A stretch of DNA of 64,000 nucleotides from Acheta domesticus (Eukaryota; Arthropoda; Insecta; Orthoptera; Gryllidae), in the NCBI GenBank assembly GCA_031308135.1, contig JAHLJT010000631.1, forward strand, positions 179,590,675 to 179,654,674, read 5' to 3'. Shown here piece by piece: positions 23,242 through 33,652 of this stretch. How positions within the stretch are numbered: the first letter of the stretch is position 1; every line of letters begins with the position of its first letter. Under the pieces are notes generated by a model. The model was not told the origin of the DNA and searched no databases. It worked only from the letters and a program-made list of their open reading frames with translations. A program made the position numbers and the translations under genes.

Positions 23242-24659
23242 TATCGTATTGCGGCGATTTTTGATGCGGCGTCTTATAAATTGTACAACAACGTTGTCAC
23301 GTCTGTCAACGCAGGAAGGTTTAGTTTGAAAAGAAATTTCCTTCTACGTTACAAATATTTTTGAAACACACATTTCTATATTTTTCATATTTTCTATTTA
23401 TATTACACAAGAAGAACCAGTTGTAAAAATCACAACGGCGAGTTCGCGCGCCGATTTCGATGGAAAGCGTTTACTGCTCGTCACAGACCACCGAATTGCA
23501 AACTCCGGACGTTAGCAGCCGTTTTGGAATTGCATTTTCAGGATGAATTATTAATATTTATAATTGCAGTAGTTTTTTTACACCTGTGGCTCATGCTCTT
23601 CAATTTAAGACAGTTTATAAGTTAATCTGTCCAGCCGCTTGATATCACGAAATGTACAGAAAAACTGCGTTTCTTCATGATGCGTAGATTTTGCCATTAT
23701 TGTTTTATTGTCTCCTAGTGCTCCGTAACAAAAGAATTAATAATCTTAGTGTCATTGCAACCACCAACAAATGTTCAACGGTTGAGGTTTTAAGACACTG
23801 AGTAATACGCGAAGGAATAAACCAGAGGAAGTTCCACGAAATGACAAATACCTACCATTTGTTGTGAAATGAGACAAATCCGTATTTCTCTGGAGTACGT
23901 ATTTTTGTCGAAGGTTCTTTCTCTTCTCCGACTGAGCACATAATAGATTAAATGTCTAAAAGCTTTTTTAAAGATTGAAATTTTTACTCGCATTAAGAGA
24001 TGGAATCGCTTACCCTTCTACTTGCACGTAAATAATGCTTCATATTGATGAGTAGGGCCAAATCTTACCCTGTTTTAATCAATCGCTTCCACAATGCTTG
24101 TTACGTCAAGGGTAAGCTTCGATGCATAATGGATTGAATTTTATCCCCGTGCCACTGTTTTTATTTCTGATTAAAAAGAGTGCAAAATGAGTCGAAATTC
24201 ATTTCACCCGTTGGCTCCATTATTGCTTGTATAAATCTTCGAACGTTTCCGATGTGCCGAAGGGGAACGCACATAAAAGTTATATTCATGTTATGGAAGG
24301 CGAACTGGGGAGAGAGACGTGTGTCTCTCTCATTCGGAGCGTTGCGTAGCCTTCTGACGAGGAGGGGAGGGAAGGGAAGGGGAGGACTGTTTCCGACGAG
24401 ATTTGATGACCGGCATTCGTTCTCCGGGGACGCGAAAACACTTAGCTCGGAGATAAGAGATTACAATCTACGGAAACAATGCTCAATGAGTATTGAGAAG
24501 GTAGAGCGTTCCCTAAACCAAATTTGTAATGAAAAGGGTATAGTATTTTTAACAATAAACTGTTTGTTCGTTGGTATTTAATGTCGCACCAACATCTACA
24601 TCATTAGCGACCACTATTGGGTTTAACGTTATAGTAATTGTGAAGATGACATGATGTGG
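23242..24659. other. Intergenic DNA, no gene recognised
   Basis: AT-rich. A purine-rich AGGGGAGGGAAGGGAAGGGGAGG segment occurs near 24362-24386, within a GC-richer block at 24290-24440. The 133-codon frame at 24180-24581 shows no family resemblance. Confidence 0.35.
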
Positions 24660-24785
24660 TGATGATAGAAGGTGGAAAGACACACAAATACAACCATGCT
24701 CGAGGTCGGATTCGAACCCGCGACCCTCCGGTCCGAAATCACTACGACACTACTGCCGTAGCGATCTCGGCCACTGGGCATCAGC
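24660..24785 (-). mobile_element. tRNA-derived SINE head (family B)
   Basis: The minus strand shows A box TGGCCGAGATCG (24773-24762) and a perfect B box GGTTCGAATCC (24718-24708), with spacing normal for a tRNA-like Pol III promoter. A short body follows (GACCTCGAGCATGG, then TTTGTGTGTC). No clover-leaf acceptor or anticodon stem closes well, so it is not a functional tRNA. A degraded relative may lie at 42200-42300. Confidence 0.6.
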
Positions 24786-27505
24786 GACACTAAACTTGTT
24801 TCATAAAAGTGTGAAAACAAAGCAAAATTTGGCTAATAGAGTCGCATGGTTTTGTATTGTACGTATTTATATTAGTGTATCGAAATCCCTAGAACCTGAT
24901 TCAACGGCATCCAGCCAGCACATTCTCGATAAACTCTTCTGGATCATATTGGATAAACTCAAAACCACATCGCGCGGGATAAGGTTGATTTATTACTGTT
25001 AACGAGTTCCCTTCGAGTATCAAAAACTGGCAATAACGTAATAAAATTACGTTAATAAAATGTAAATAAGATAAATTGAGACTATATTTTTACTGTGCAA
25101 ATCAATTTACTATACATCCTCTTTCAAAAGTATTGTACTTGGAAGTGTGAATATTCGTGTGTAACTCTTGGGTCATTTATTTATTTAATTTACTTCAAAC
25201 AATTTAATAAATTATTACGAATGTTGCAACAACGAATTACAGAACCATTTTGTTACTCATCGTACGTAGCTGATGTTATAAAATAAATAATGGTTCCGTG
25301 TTAATTCTCTCTCATATTATTTGGAAGAGTGGTATAATCCAGGTCGGAATGTAATTTACGTTAATGCTTTTGTTTTTCAGGGTATAGGCCGCCATTTTAT
25401 TTTCAAGCTCGCATTTTTGGTGCATTTTTTTGTACAAAATACGACTCAACGCGAACCAACTACATGGCTTTCCGACTTCACAAGCATGGGATCTATTGTT
25501 CTGGAAAACATATGGCCAGCAATGGTGCAGATCTGGAGCTCCCCGAAAACAAAGGAGCCAATTTCGGTTGAAAGGGTAAATGAACGCTCTTCTCATGTAC
25601 GTATCTGCAGTGGACACCGTACATTTCACCTGTCCTGGACACAAACCTTAAATAAATCATCTATTTTCAAGCTTCCAATTTCATCGAAAAGAGTAATAGG
25701 AAATTTTTTTCTTTATTTTTTAGTAATATCGTATTTTTGAATTTCTTATTTTTAATGTTCTCACGAAATGTTCTTATCCATGTTACAGGAGCCCCACTTT
25801 TCTTAGTAAAAGTAAATATGTCAGATTTTTTTAAGAAATACTGTTTCAATATATTTTGTTTCTAAATACTTACAAAAATACAATGATCTCCACAGCGCAT
25901 TGACATTTTTCTATCTTCGCTAATATATAATTACGCTATTGGAACTCGTGTGGTTAAAAAAACCTATTAGTCTCAACATCTATGACAAAAAACAAGTACA
26001 GGAATTAATTGTGACAAATTTGTTCCTTAAGCAGTTATACAGGCTCCGCAGACATCCCTATTGTTTAGTTCAGACCAAAAAAAGTCTAATGGTTTAAACA
26101 GCAAAGTAGTGATGACTCAGGACGAGAGTTGCGGTTACAAGAATCGGTAGTAGACTTGTTTCTAATCAAAAGCATGTAATCTGCACTCCGAATAGACATA
26201 GATCAACGTTCACACAAATAAAATATTTCATAGAAAACTTTTCTGAAAAATAAACAACGATAGTCAATACCAAATTCAATTTCACTTGCAGCACTTTCCC
26301 CTATTTATCTGGATTACTAAATATACATTAATGATTAAAATATAACAAATGAATTGTAACAAATAGCGAACATTGAAATTTTGAAGAAAGGATTTCTAAT
26401 CATAATTAAATTGATCCTTCTCTACAAACAAATATATAACGTAAATTACTATTTGCATTTCTTCAATATAATTTCTAATACACATCAACATTTTCCAATG
26501 TAATGAAATTTTATACCTAACATTACTAAGGTGAACAATTTTTTACAATAGAAAGGAGGACACAAAATTTAATAAAAAATACATAATAAATAAGTGAAAC
26601 ATTTTACTAATTCAAACTATAATACACTAATTATGCTTACTTTTCCGTTTAATTTATTAAATAATTAAAAAATAATTATGCATTAAAATTAGTATTTTTC
26701 CATTCTTCTAATTTAATAGAATTTAAATAAGCACTCAGTCTCCTAATTTCTTCAAACAGACAATTCTCATCCGTTGCCATCAATTGTCATAGATATCAGA
26801 AATTTCTGTCCATAAAAACTCAATTTTCAATACGAGCCTAATTCACTCGTGTTGAAGTCATAAAACACCATTAAAAACTGTTATTCATGTGATATTTCTT
26901 TCAGAATATTCTTCGATATATTGGATATTGATCGTTGAAATGGTATTTCCTCTTTCTCAATTTTCCACCCCTTAAATGATTCCATTCCTTTCCAAATTTT
27001 TCATCCCTTAAATGAAAAATTGAAAATAAAATATACAGCTGCACGAACGATACAAGCACATTATAAATAAACAAGATTAATAATTAAAACTAGAACTAAA
27101 ATTAAAACAGAATCGATAAAAATGTACTACATCCGTATTTAAATATCTTTACACTTGAAATGAAAACAGTTGTATAAAATAGAATTAATGCATTAATAAA
27201 ACGCCAAATTGTTCTTATCTGAGTATAATATTCACCGATTTAATTTCGTACTTCCTCTCATTTTTGCCATTTGAATGCGGTAAAATCAAGAAGACACAGT
27301 AAGATCCGACAAGTCTCTGAAGGGTTTTACTCCTGCACTCTCCAGCAGCGTGAACATAAGTATTCACCTCTTTCCAGAATAGGACTGTGTTCTCTTATTC
27401 ATTCGATCTAATCAGATGGATCATGTGAGTGCAGTAAATATTCACAACAATAGTTGCAATGAATAGTTTACAATAACGCAAAGAATAAAAAAATTATACC
27501 CAACA
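24786..27505. other. Long AT-rich intergenic stretch
   Basis: About 2.7 kb with no convincing gene. The plus-strand 139-codon frame at 25321-25740 follows a TTTTGTTTTTCAG acceptor-like site at 25370-25380 but has no recognisable domain, and an antisense frame of 110 codons overlaps it. Confidence 0.35.
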
Positions 27506-27513
27506 ATGATTAC

Positions 27514-28212
27514 TAGAGACCGGAAAAATATGTAGTATTAAACGTCAAAATATGCACATAAATATGTAATGAAAACACTATGAATATGTAATAAATATGT
27601 AAAGTCGGATACAATATGTAACATTAAAATTTTTTAATGAAAAACCATTTACATAGCAAGAAATGGCATTTAGAAAAACTGCTCACTTTACATCATACGA
27701 CTTTCTCGTTAGTAGTGAAAGCGTAATCTATTGTATTCCAGGACCGTAGATTAGCAGCCAGACTAATCCCAATAGAAGCCATCGCACAAACTGGCGAGAT
27801 CTACGACCAGCAAACATACTGTAGCATCTTCATCGAAGTTTTACACGTCGGCGATCGCAAATTTTTCTCGGAAATTGAAGTTACAGATCACAAAACGCGG
27901 TATCAATGATATTTTCGACACGTAATTTCCCCAACAATGTAGAGAAAGTGCTGATTTTTTTTAAAAAAATACATATTTTCATAAAAAAATATGGAATTAA
28001 ATTGGAGAAAATTGATAAACTAAGAAAATATGTTGTGAAAACAGCAAAATTTGTAAAATAGGTAATATAGAACTAAATATGTAAAAATATGTAACGAAAA
28101 AAATCGATATTGTGTTTCAAGGTCTATGATTCGCCAAGATTACAATTTTGAAAGTAGAAAGTAGTAAGTAGAAAGACAAAAAATATGTAATTACATAAAA
28201 ATCCGGTCTCTA
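27514..28212. mobile_element. Nonautonomous hAT element with intact 8-bp target duplication
   Basis: Bounded by TAGAGACCGGA (27514) and its inverse TCCGGTCTCTA (ending 28212), and flanked by a perfect 8-base duplication ATGATTAC at 27506-27513 and 28213-28220. Eight-base duplications with about 10-base TAG/CAG-type inverted termini define the hAT superfamily. The 699-base interior has no transposase ORF. Near both ends it holds many copies of AATATGTAA (six or so at 27528-27620, four or so at 28028-28190), all in the same orientation. Perfect termini and target duplication suggest fairly recent mobility, driven by an autonomous relative elsewhere. Confidence 0.8.
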
Positions 28213-28392
28213 ATGATTACAATGAAAACGTAATTTGGGAGTACGTCTATGTACGCAATAGATATAGATAAACTGCCGATACAAACTTTTCACAGAAGTT
28301 ACTAATAATTTTAACACATAATTTTCAGAGTTATTCATAATTTTGAGCACATTTCTGTTAAAACTTTAAATATTTTAGGACAAATATTTCTA

Positions 28393-28901
28393 TATTCTTG
28401 ATGTCTTCCGGGCTGATGGGCCGTGGTCCAATTGGCTTGGAACTGCCAAACGTTTCGCCCACGACTGCGGTGGGCATCTTCAGTGGCGAGGTCTCGGGCG
28501 AAGTGTCCGGGACAGCGGCTTACTGGCGACTGACGTCGTGCTGGTCTCGTCCGCGGTATTAATAGGCCGCGGGTGGTGGTGGCGGAGGGGGTGGTTTCGC
28601 GCGCTGGCTTCTGATTGGCTGTCGCTTCGCGGGCTGGCTTGCGATTGGGCATCGACTGAGATGGGAGTGGCGCTGGGAATTTTGTTACTGTAAGGTTTTG
28701 TCTTGGTGTTGCGGAGTACGGGATGCCAAACGGAACTGATTTTGACTCCTTCTTCTTTCCTGTTGAAATTGTTCGGATGTTTGAAAATTTCAATGGCTTC
28801 CCGTTGTAAGCGGGCGTGGTAGTGGTTTGTTGTGGATAAAATCTCGGTGTTGTCGAATAAGATGTCATGTTCTTTTCCCGAAAGAGTATGTTCAGCGACC
28901 G
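28393..28901 (-). mobile_element. Inverted 3' arm of Penelope-like element
   Basis: The exact reverse counterpart of 29192-29700 (509 bases each, about 99 percent identical). On the minus strand it encodes the C-terminal part of the endonuclease region, with motifs VAEHTLSGKEHDI and REAIEIFKHPNNFNRKEEG, ending at a stop at 28480. Penelope-like elements often carry terminal repeat copies in direct or inverted orientation, and this fits that pattern. It breaks at 28901/28902 against the plus-strand unit. Confidence 0.7.
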
Positions 28902-29745
28902 TTGGTTTCCTCTTCCTCAACACCATTTCACTGCCATATCTCAAAAACGTCACTGACCGCATCAGCAAGATCCTGAAGCAATACAAAATCAAGACAATGT
29001 TCACGCCTACCACACAGCTCCGCAACATGTTTCGTTCAGCAAAGGACCGGAGAAACCCATTAAGTTCATCAGGTGTTTACAGAATTCCCTGTTCCTGTGG
29101 TTCCGTCTACATAGGCACAACGCAACGCTCCGTCAACACTCGCCTTACAGAACATAACGAAACTGCCGCTTCGGCTACACCGAAAGATCCGCGGTCGCTG
29201 AACATGCTCTTTCGGGAAAAGAACATGACATCTTATTCGACAACACCGAGATTTTATCCACAACAAACCACTACCACGCCCGCTTACAACGAGAAGCCAT
29301 TGAAATTTTCAAACATCCGAACAATTTCAACAGGAAAGAAGAAGGAGTCAAAATCAGTTCCGTTTGGCATCCCGTACTCCGCAACACCAAGACAAAACCT
29401 TACAGTAACAAAATTCCCAGCGCCACTCCCATCTCAGTCGATGCCCAATCGCAAGCCAGCCCGCGAAGCGACAGCCAATCAGAAGCCAGCGCGCGAAACC
29501 ACCCCCTCCGCCACCACCACCCGCGGCCTATTAATACCGCGGACGAGACCAGCACGACGTCAGTCGCCAGTAAGCCGCTGTCCCGGACACTTCGCCCGAG
29601 ACCTCGCCACTGAAGATGCCCACCGCAGTCGTGGGCGAAACGTTTGGCAGTTCCAAGCCAATTGGACCACGGCCCATCAACCCGGAAGACATCAAGAATA
29701 TTGACTCCGGCCGTGAAAGCCTTCAATACTTTACAAATATTTCTG
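28902..29745 (+). pseudogene. 5'-truncated Penelope-like element, GIY-YIG endonuclease part
   Basis: Penelope-like retroelements encode a reverse transcriptase followed by a GIY-YIG endonuclease. Only the region after the RT core remains: a linker (LPYLKNVTDRISKILK), a CSCG cysteine motif, GVYRIPC (from 29072) and VYIGTTQRS with YIG at 29108-29116, then R and TEH. The reading frame changes between about 29160 and 29190. The continuation with AVAEHALSGKEHDI and FNRKEEG runs in another frame to a stop at 29611-29613. The 3' end includes GGCCGTGAAAGCCTTCAATA near 29709-29728. Truncation plus frameshift make it nonfunctional, yet near-identity with its inverted arm implies a recent insertion. Confidence 0.75.
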
Positions 29746-31319
29746 TAACAAAGTTAATAGTAAAGAATTAAAATTCCGCTTCTTTTCTGCCATCTCAATT
29801 ATTTTCCAACGTTTTTTCCGCAGCCCCCGGAACTTTTTTTTTTGCCGCGGTACAGTTGAAAATCTGCTGAAAACGTGCAACACTTACCGCGTCTTTACAA
29901 ACTATACCATCACACGCCGCGTAACAGTTGAACGCGACATCTCGGAATACAAAGATTAACAAATTAGTTTTAAAATATCGAAAAGAAGGACAGGTAGTAG
30001 GACACTGTTCGAGAAAATTCAAAACCTACAAAAGGAGGACGATTGGTCACCTTAACACTGTTGTGGAGGTCAATGCCACGAGTACCACGACGAAATCGCC
30101 CCTCCATGCAGTTCATTAATCCGCCACAGTTTGGTATTACCTTCAAACTCAGCACATTCTATCTGTATCAGTTATATACCATGCTTGTTTGCACTATAAA
30201 TAAATCTGAAAATTCTTACTGGTTTTTATAGTTTGCATGAAGAGACGGTGGTTCGTATCTTTGGATGATCAGTGAAGTTCTTACCAGGGCCAATCTTCTT
30301 ATCATTCGAAGTGAAATAGGCGCCTGACGGTACGTCCTCCCCTTTTCTTCTTCATCCAGTCCCATGGCGAAATGCCCTTGCAACCGCTGTGTCGAATGAA
30401 ATCGACTCCGACCACCAGTGATTGCAACTTCAGATTCGAATAAAATTCAGGCCAAGACCACAGGAGATCGATAAAAAGAAGAAGATGAAATGCTGAAAAT
30501 TGAGAATGTAAGGAATTAATATCTTGTTCCTCGTACACATTTCTCAGTTCTTCTGCCTTATATGATTATTCATTATTACGTACCTCTGTATTACTTTCCT
30601 CCTTGCAAATATGGCAGGCTTGTAACAGGCAAATATGGCAGGCTTGTTGGACAGATCCACGTATCTCCAAGAAATGAACTACTAACGTTCATCTAAGAAC
30701 TTCTATTTCCTTCCAAGTTTCAGATTGGCTATAACGCAAAATGCCATTCTAATCCACTGCACAAAGCTTTCACATCTTTATTCGGTGGAATCCAACCTCT
30801 CTGGCGGGCTTTTTAAACATCGCATCTCCTGTAAGCTTGTGCATTCAATATGTACTGAAATGTTGAACGGTCAGAATATGGAGCACTAAAATTTCAAGTA
30901 GTTTTATTTTACATTGGATAAAATCCTTGAATTCTTTTAAATTTCTGGAAGCTTAAATGTAAATCACTATGTTGGGCATTTTGTTAGTGTGTGGTTTAAA
31001 GAATGAATTTTGTGAATGGCCGATGTGACAAGAGGTATGGAGATTCGTTGCCTTCCGTGCAGCGAACACCCATTGGAAATACAAACGCTTTAAATGGAAT
31101 TCGAAGACACTGCCTTTATTTCCTATCTCTGACTATTAATTCATCAAGACTGCATTACCACACAATCAAAATGTTCAAGAGAAGAGAATATGCATATTGA
31201 GTGACATGAGTCTCGACAAATTACCAACTGATTTCTCAAACATTCGCGGCCAAACCTGCAAAGTGATAAATTAAACAACTAGAAATCTAGAGGAAAACCT
31301 AAAACAGGGCCTGCGAATG
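29746..31319. other. Intergenic DNA, no gene recognised
   Basis: AT-rich to mixed, with a local 20-base direct repeat (CAAATATGGCAGGCTTGT) at 30606-30645. Short frames only; none resembles a known family. Confidence 0.4.
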
Positions 31320-32170
31320 AAACCGCTGCTAACGCACTGCTCAAAACTGCGCTTTATGGCTGCGCTCGCGTCGGGGATTGAACACATTGTTTACACGCCC
31401 TCTTTTCTCGGGAGAATGCTAATGCTGTGAATTAATATCCAATGCAGAACGAATGCGCAATCTGCGTGACACTGCGACGCAGCCTGTGGGAGCGTGTCGC
31501 CGCGGCGCCGCGCGGACGCGAGGCAGGAGGGGGGATGGGCAGTAGAGGGAGCAGGAGTGGATGTGGGGGTGTAGGTAGGGGTCGGGAACGAGATGAAAAT
31601 GGGTTGGGAGAGAGGTTGAAGCCGAGAACGGGGCCGTGACGGAGCTGGGGGTAAGAAGTGATCAGTTCGGGGAGCGGTGAGGTGGGGGAAGGGTGTGTCA
31701 GGTTGGGGACGGGAGGGAGTGGGGTGAGGTTGAGAGGGAGTGGGGTGGGGTTGGGCGGGCGAGGGCGGAATGGAGACGGGGATGGAGAACGGTTGGGAAG
31801 GGCTGTGGTAGTGAGAGGGACTGGGATGAGAGTGAAACGTATCGAGTGAGGGGCGGGGGTGGGAAAAGAGGCGAGGCGGGGACGGGGTGGTGAAAGAACA
31901 AGGAAGGAGGGGGAAGGGGAGGGACACGAGACGGGTTGACGCGGGGCACTGGAGAGGTGGCGACGGGCGGGGCGGGTGTGTGGGGTCGAGGCGAGGCCCA
32001 TGCTCATGCGGCGGGGGCGGGGTGGTGGCGGGTGGACAGTTGTGCTTGCAGCGTGACAGCGTGCGCAGACACGACCACGCCACGCCGCTTCCAGCTGCCA
32101 TCTTTCAAACAGGGGTTCCCAATTAAGCGCCAGCACGCGGGCATCAATCACAGTTACCAAGAGTAATTAA
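31320..32170. promoter_or_regulatory. Strand-asymmetric G-rich block flanked by possible conserved elements
   Basis: The core 31520-32040 is extremely G-rich on the plus strand (GGGG and GGAG runs, very few C), giving ORFs up to 242 codons on the minus strand whose Pro/Ser-rich products are compositional. The flanks look unlike simple sequence: 31340-31480 and 32090-32165, the latter with CCCAATTAAGCG and GAGTAATTAATGG homeodomain-type sites. One reading is a regulatory element split by an expanded purine tract. The core is a strong G-quadruplex or triplex candidate. Confidence 0.35.
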
Positions 32171-32829
32171 TGGCCTTTGTGGAAAAGAGTTGAAAAATCA
32201 AATCTACGAGGTTTTCGTGACTCTGACTCTACTGAAATGTTTAAATTTATAAAAAAAATCATTTGGCTGATTTATTTAAAATAAAAAAACATGTTTGCAT
32301 CTGCATAAATAAGAGTGAAAATTCTTTATGGAATTTCATTTTAGGTAACAAAAATGATAGTTTGTTTTCAACCCAAAACCAGCGATATTTCAGCCCCGCC
32401 TCCAAGAAGCCGATAATACGTTACGTAAAAACATACACATAGTTTTTACTTTTTTGTCCTTATCTCTATCAGAGTCATTATAAGTTACTCGTATGCTACA
32501 GATCAACAAATAAACATACATTTCAAATTCAGGATAAATGAAAAATTCATAATAACGAAATAGTAAAAGGCCTGCGCACCTCACATATAGCCTTCCAACC
32601 CCCTCGTCTCCCTTAAAAAATCCAGACTAAGGACACAATGTCACGAGTATTCGTGAAAAAGTGTATAATCAAAAACCAATCCCTGAAATAAAATATCGAC
32701 CCGAGTAAATGAATTGATTAAAAATGTAACACAATCTCTTTAAAACTTTGGAACAAATGAAATGCGTCTGCTGTCCATGGCTCCATTACAAGGCAAACAG
32801 CGTCCGAGTGAGAGTTCCTGCATTGGGTG
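32171..32829. other. AT-rich intergenic DNA, no feature recognised
   Basis: No gene or repeat was recognised. Confidence 0.4.
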
Positions 32830-33652
32830 CTACAGTATCGCCATGGCAGCGTATAAGCGAATCTGATAGTTATATGCACGGTTGCCTCACATTACAACGC
32901 TAATGGCGCCACGTACTTGACAGATAAATTAAATCTCAAAACATTAACGCTAACTGATGTCCCCTTAAAGTTAATGCATTTTATGTTTTTTCCCGCAATT
33001 GTTTCGCGGCATCTTCCCTCAACATTCACCCACACGTCCTCTGCAAGTTCCTCCGCATATACTCCTTATGTTCCCGGCACTTTCTCAACATGTTATTTCG
33101 AATGTTCCCTGCACGATCCTCACTTCTTCCTTGTATGTTCCGCGCATGTTCCCTCACGTTCTCCCATACAATAGAATACTGGAACACGTAAAAGCAGCGG
33201 CAGTCGTGAGCGGGTAAACAATGTTCCTCGAAGACCATTGGCGGAACGGTCCGGACCTGGTACTACAGTACCGGTAGCGTATAAGGGTCTCTGAGCAGTG
33301 CTGGGCGTATAAGGGTCTCTGGGCAGTGCGCTGTTGCCACACATTACTATTCACATGTCACTACCTAAATCACAGGTAAACACAGGTAAACAGTAAATCA
33401 CAGGTAAACTAAATCTCAAAATATTAACACTTACTGACAGGCGACCAAAACGTCTTGATAACATGTTCATAACCTTCGTCACAGCCGAACCTCATCGCCT
33501 CCGTGACTTCGTAGGAGTCAGATGAGCGGCAACTCTGATCTCTGGCTGTGAGAATGTAAACGAATCCTCTCAAGCTGATTGCTTCAAGGCGGGCCACATG
33601 ACGTACCGTGGCAATAGAACTATCAGTCACTTATACGCTGCCCGGACTGTAG
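32830..33652. mobile_element. Possible MITE with ~50-bp inverted ends and an internal duplicate
   Basis: The left end CTACAGTA...GGCAGCGTATAAGCGAATCTGATAG (from 32830) is inverted at 33605-33652 (on the minus strand CTACAGTCCGGGCAGCGTATAAGTGACTGATAG), about 80 percent identical. A third, direct copy begins at 33263 (CTACAGTACCGGTAGCGTATAAGGG) and is followed, as on the left, by TTGCC-CACATTAC and by AAACTAAATCTCAAAA with ATTAACRCTWACTGA. No transposase and no clear target duplication. Element type unassigned. Confidence 0.45.
33005..33175. repeat. Degenerate TGTTCC-rich minisatellite
   Basis: Recurrent TGTTCC(C)-type words (TATGTTCCCGGCAC, AATGTTCCCTGCAC, TATGTTCCGCGCA, CATGTTCCCTCAC) at spacings of about 15-40 bases inside the possible MITE. 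A short tandem GCGTATAAGGGTCTCTG duplication follows at 33276-33327. Confidence 0.5.

Noticed and set aside
25321..25740. 139-codon plus-strand exon after an acceptor-like site
   Set aside because: An antisense frame of 110 codons overlaps it and no family resemblance is visible. Kept only as a remark.
28335..28868. 177-codon ORF as an independent gene
   Set aside because: It is a shifted frame within the inverted Penelope-like arm; the true coding frame there gives the endonuclease C-terminal motifs.
31391..32160. Minus-strand ORFs of 236 and 242 codons, Pro/Ser-rich
   Set aside because: Product of strand-asymmetric G-rich DNA. Two overlapping frames are equally long and no domain is visible.
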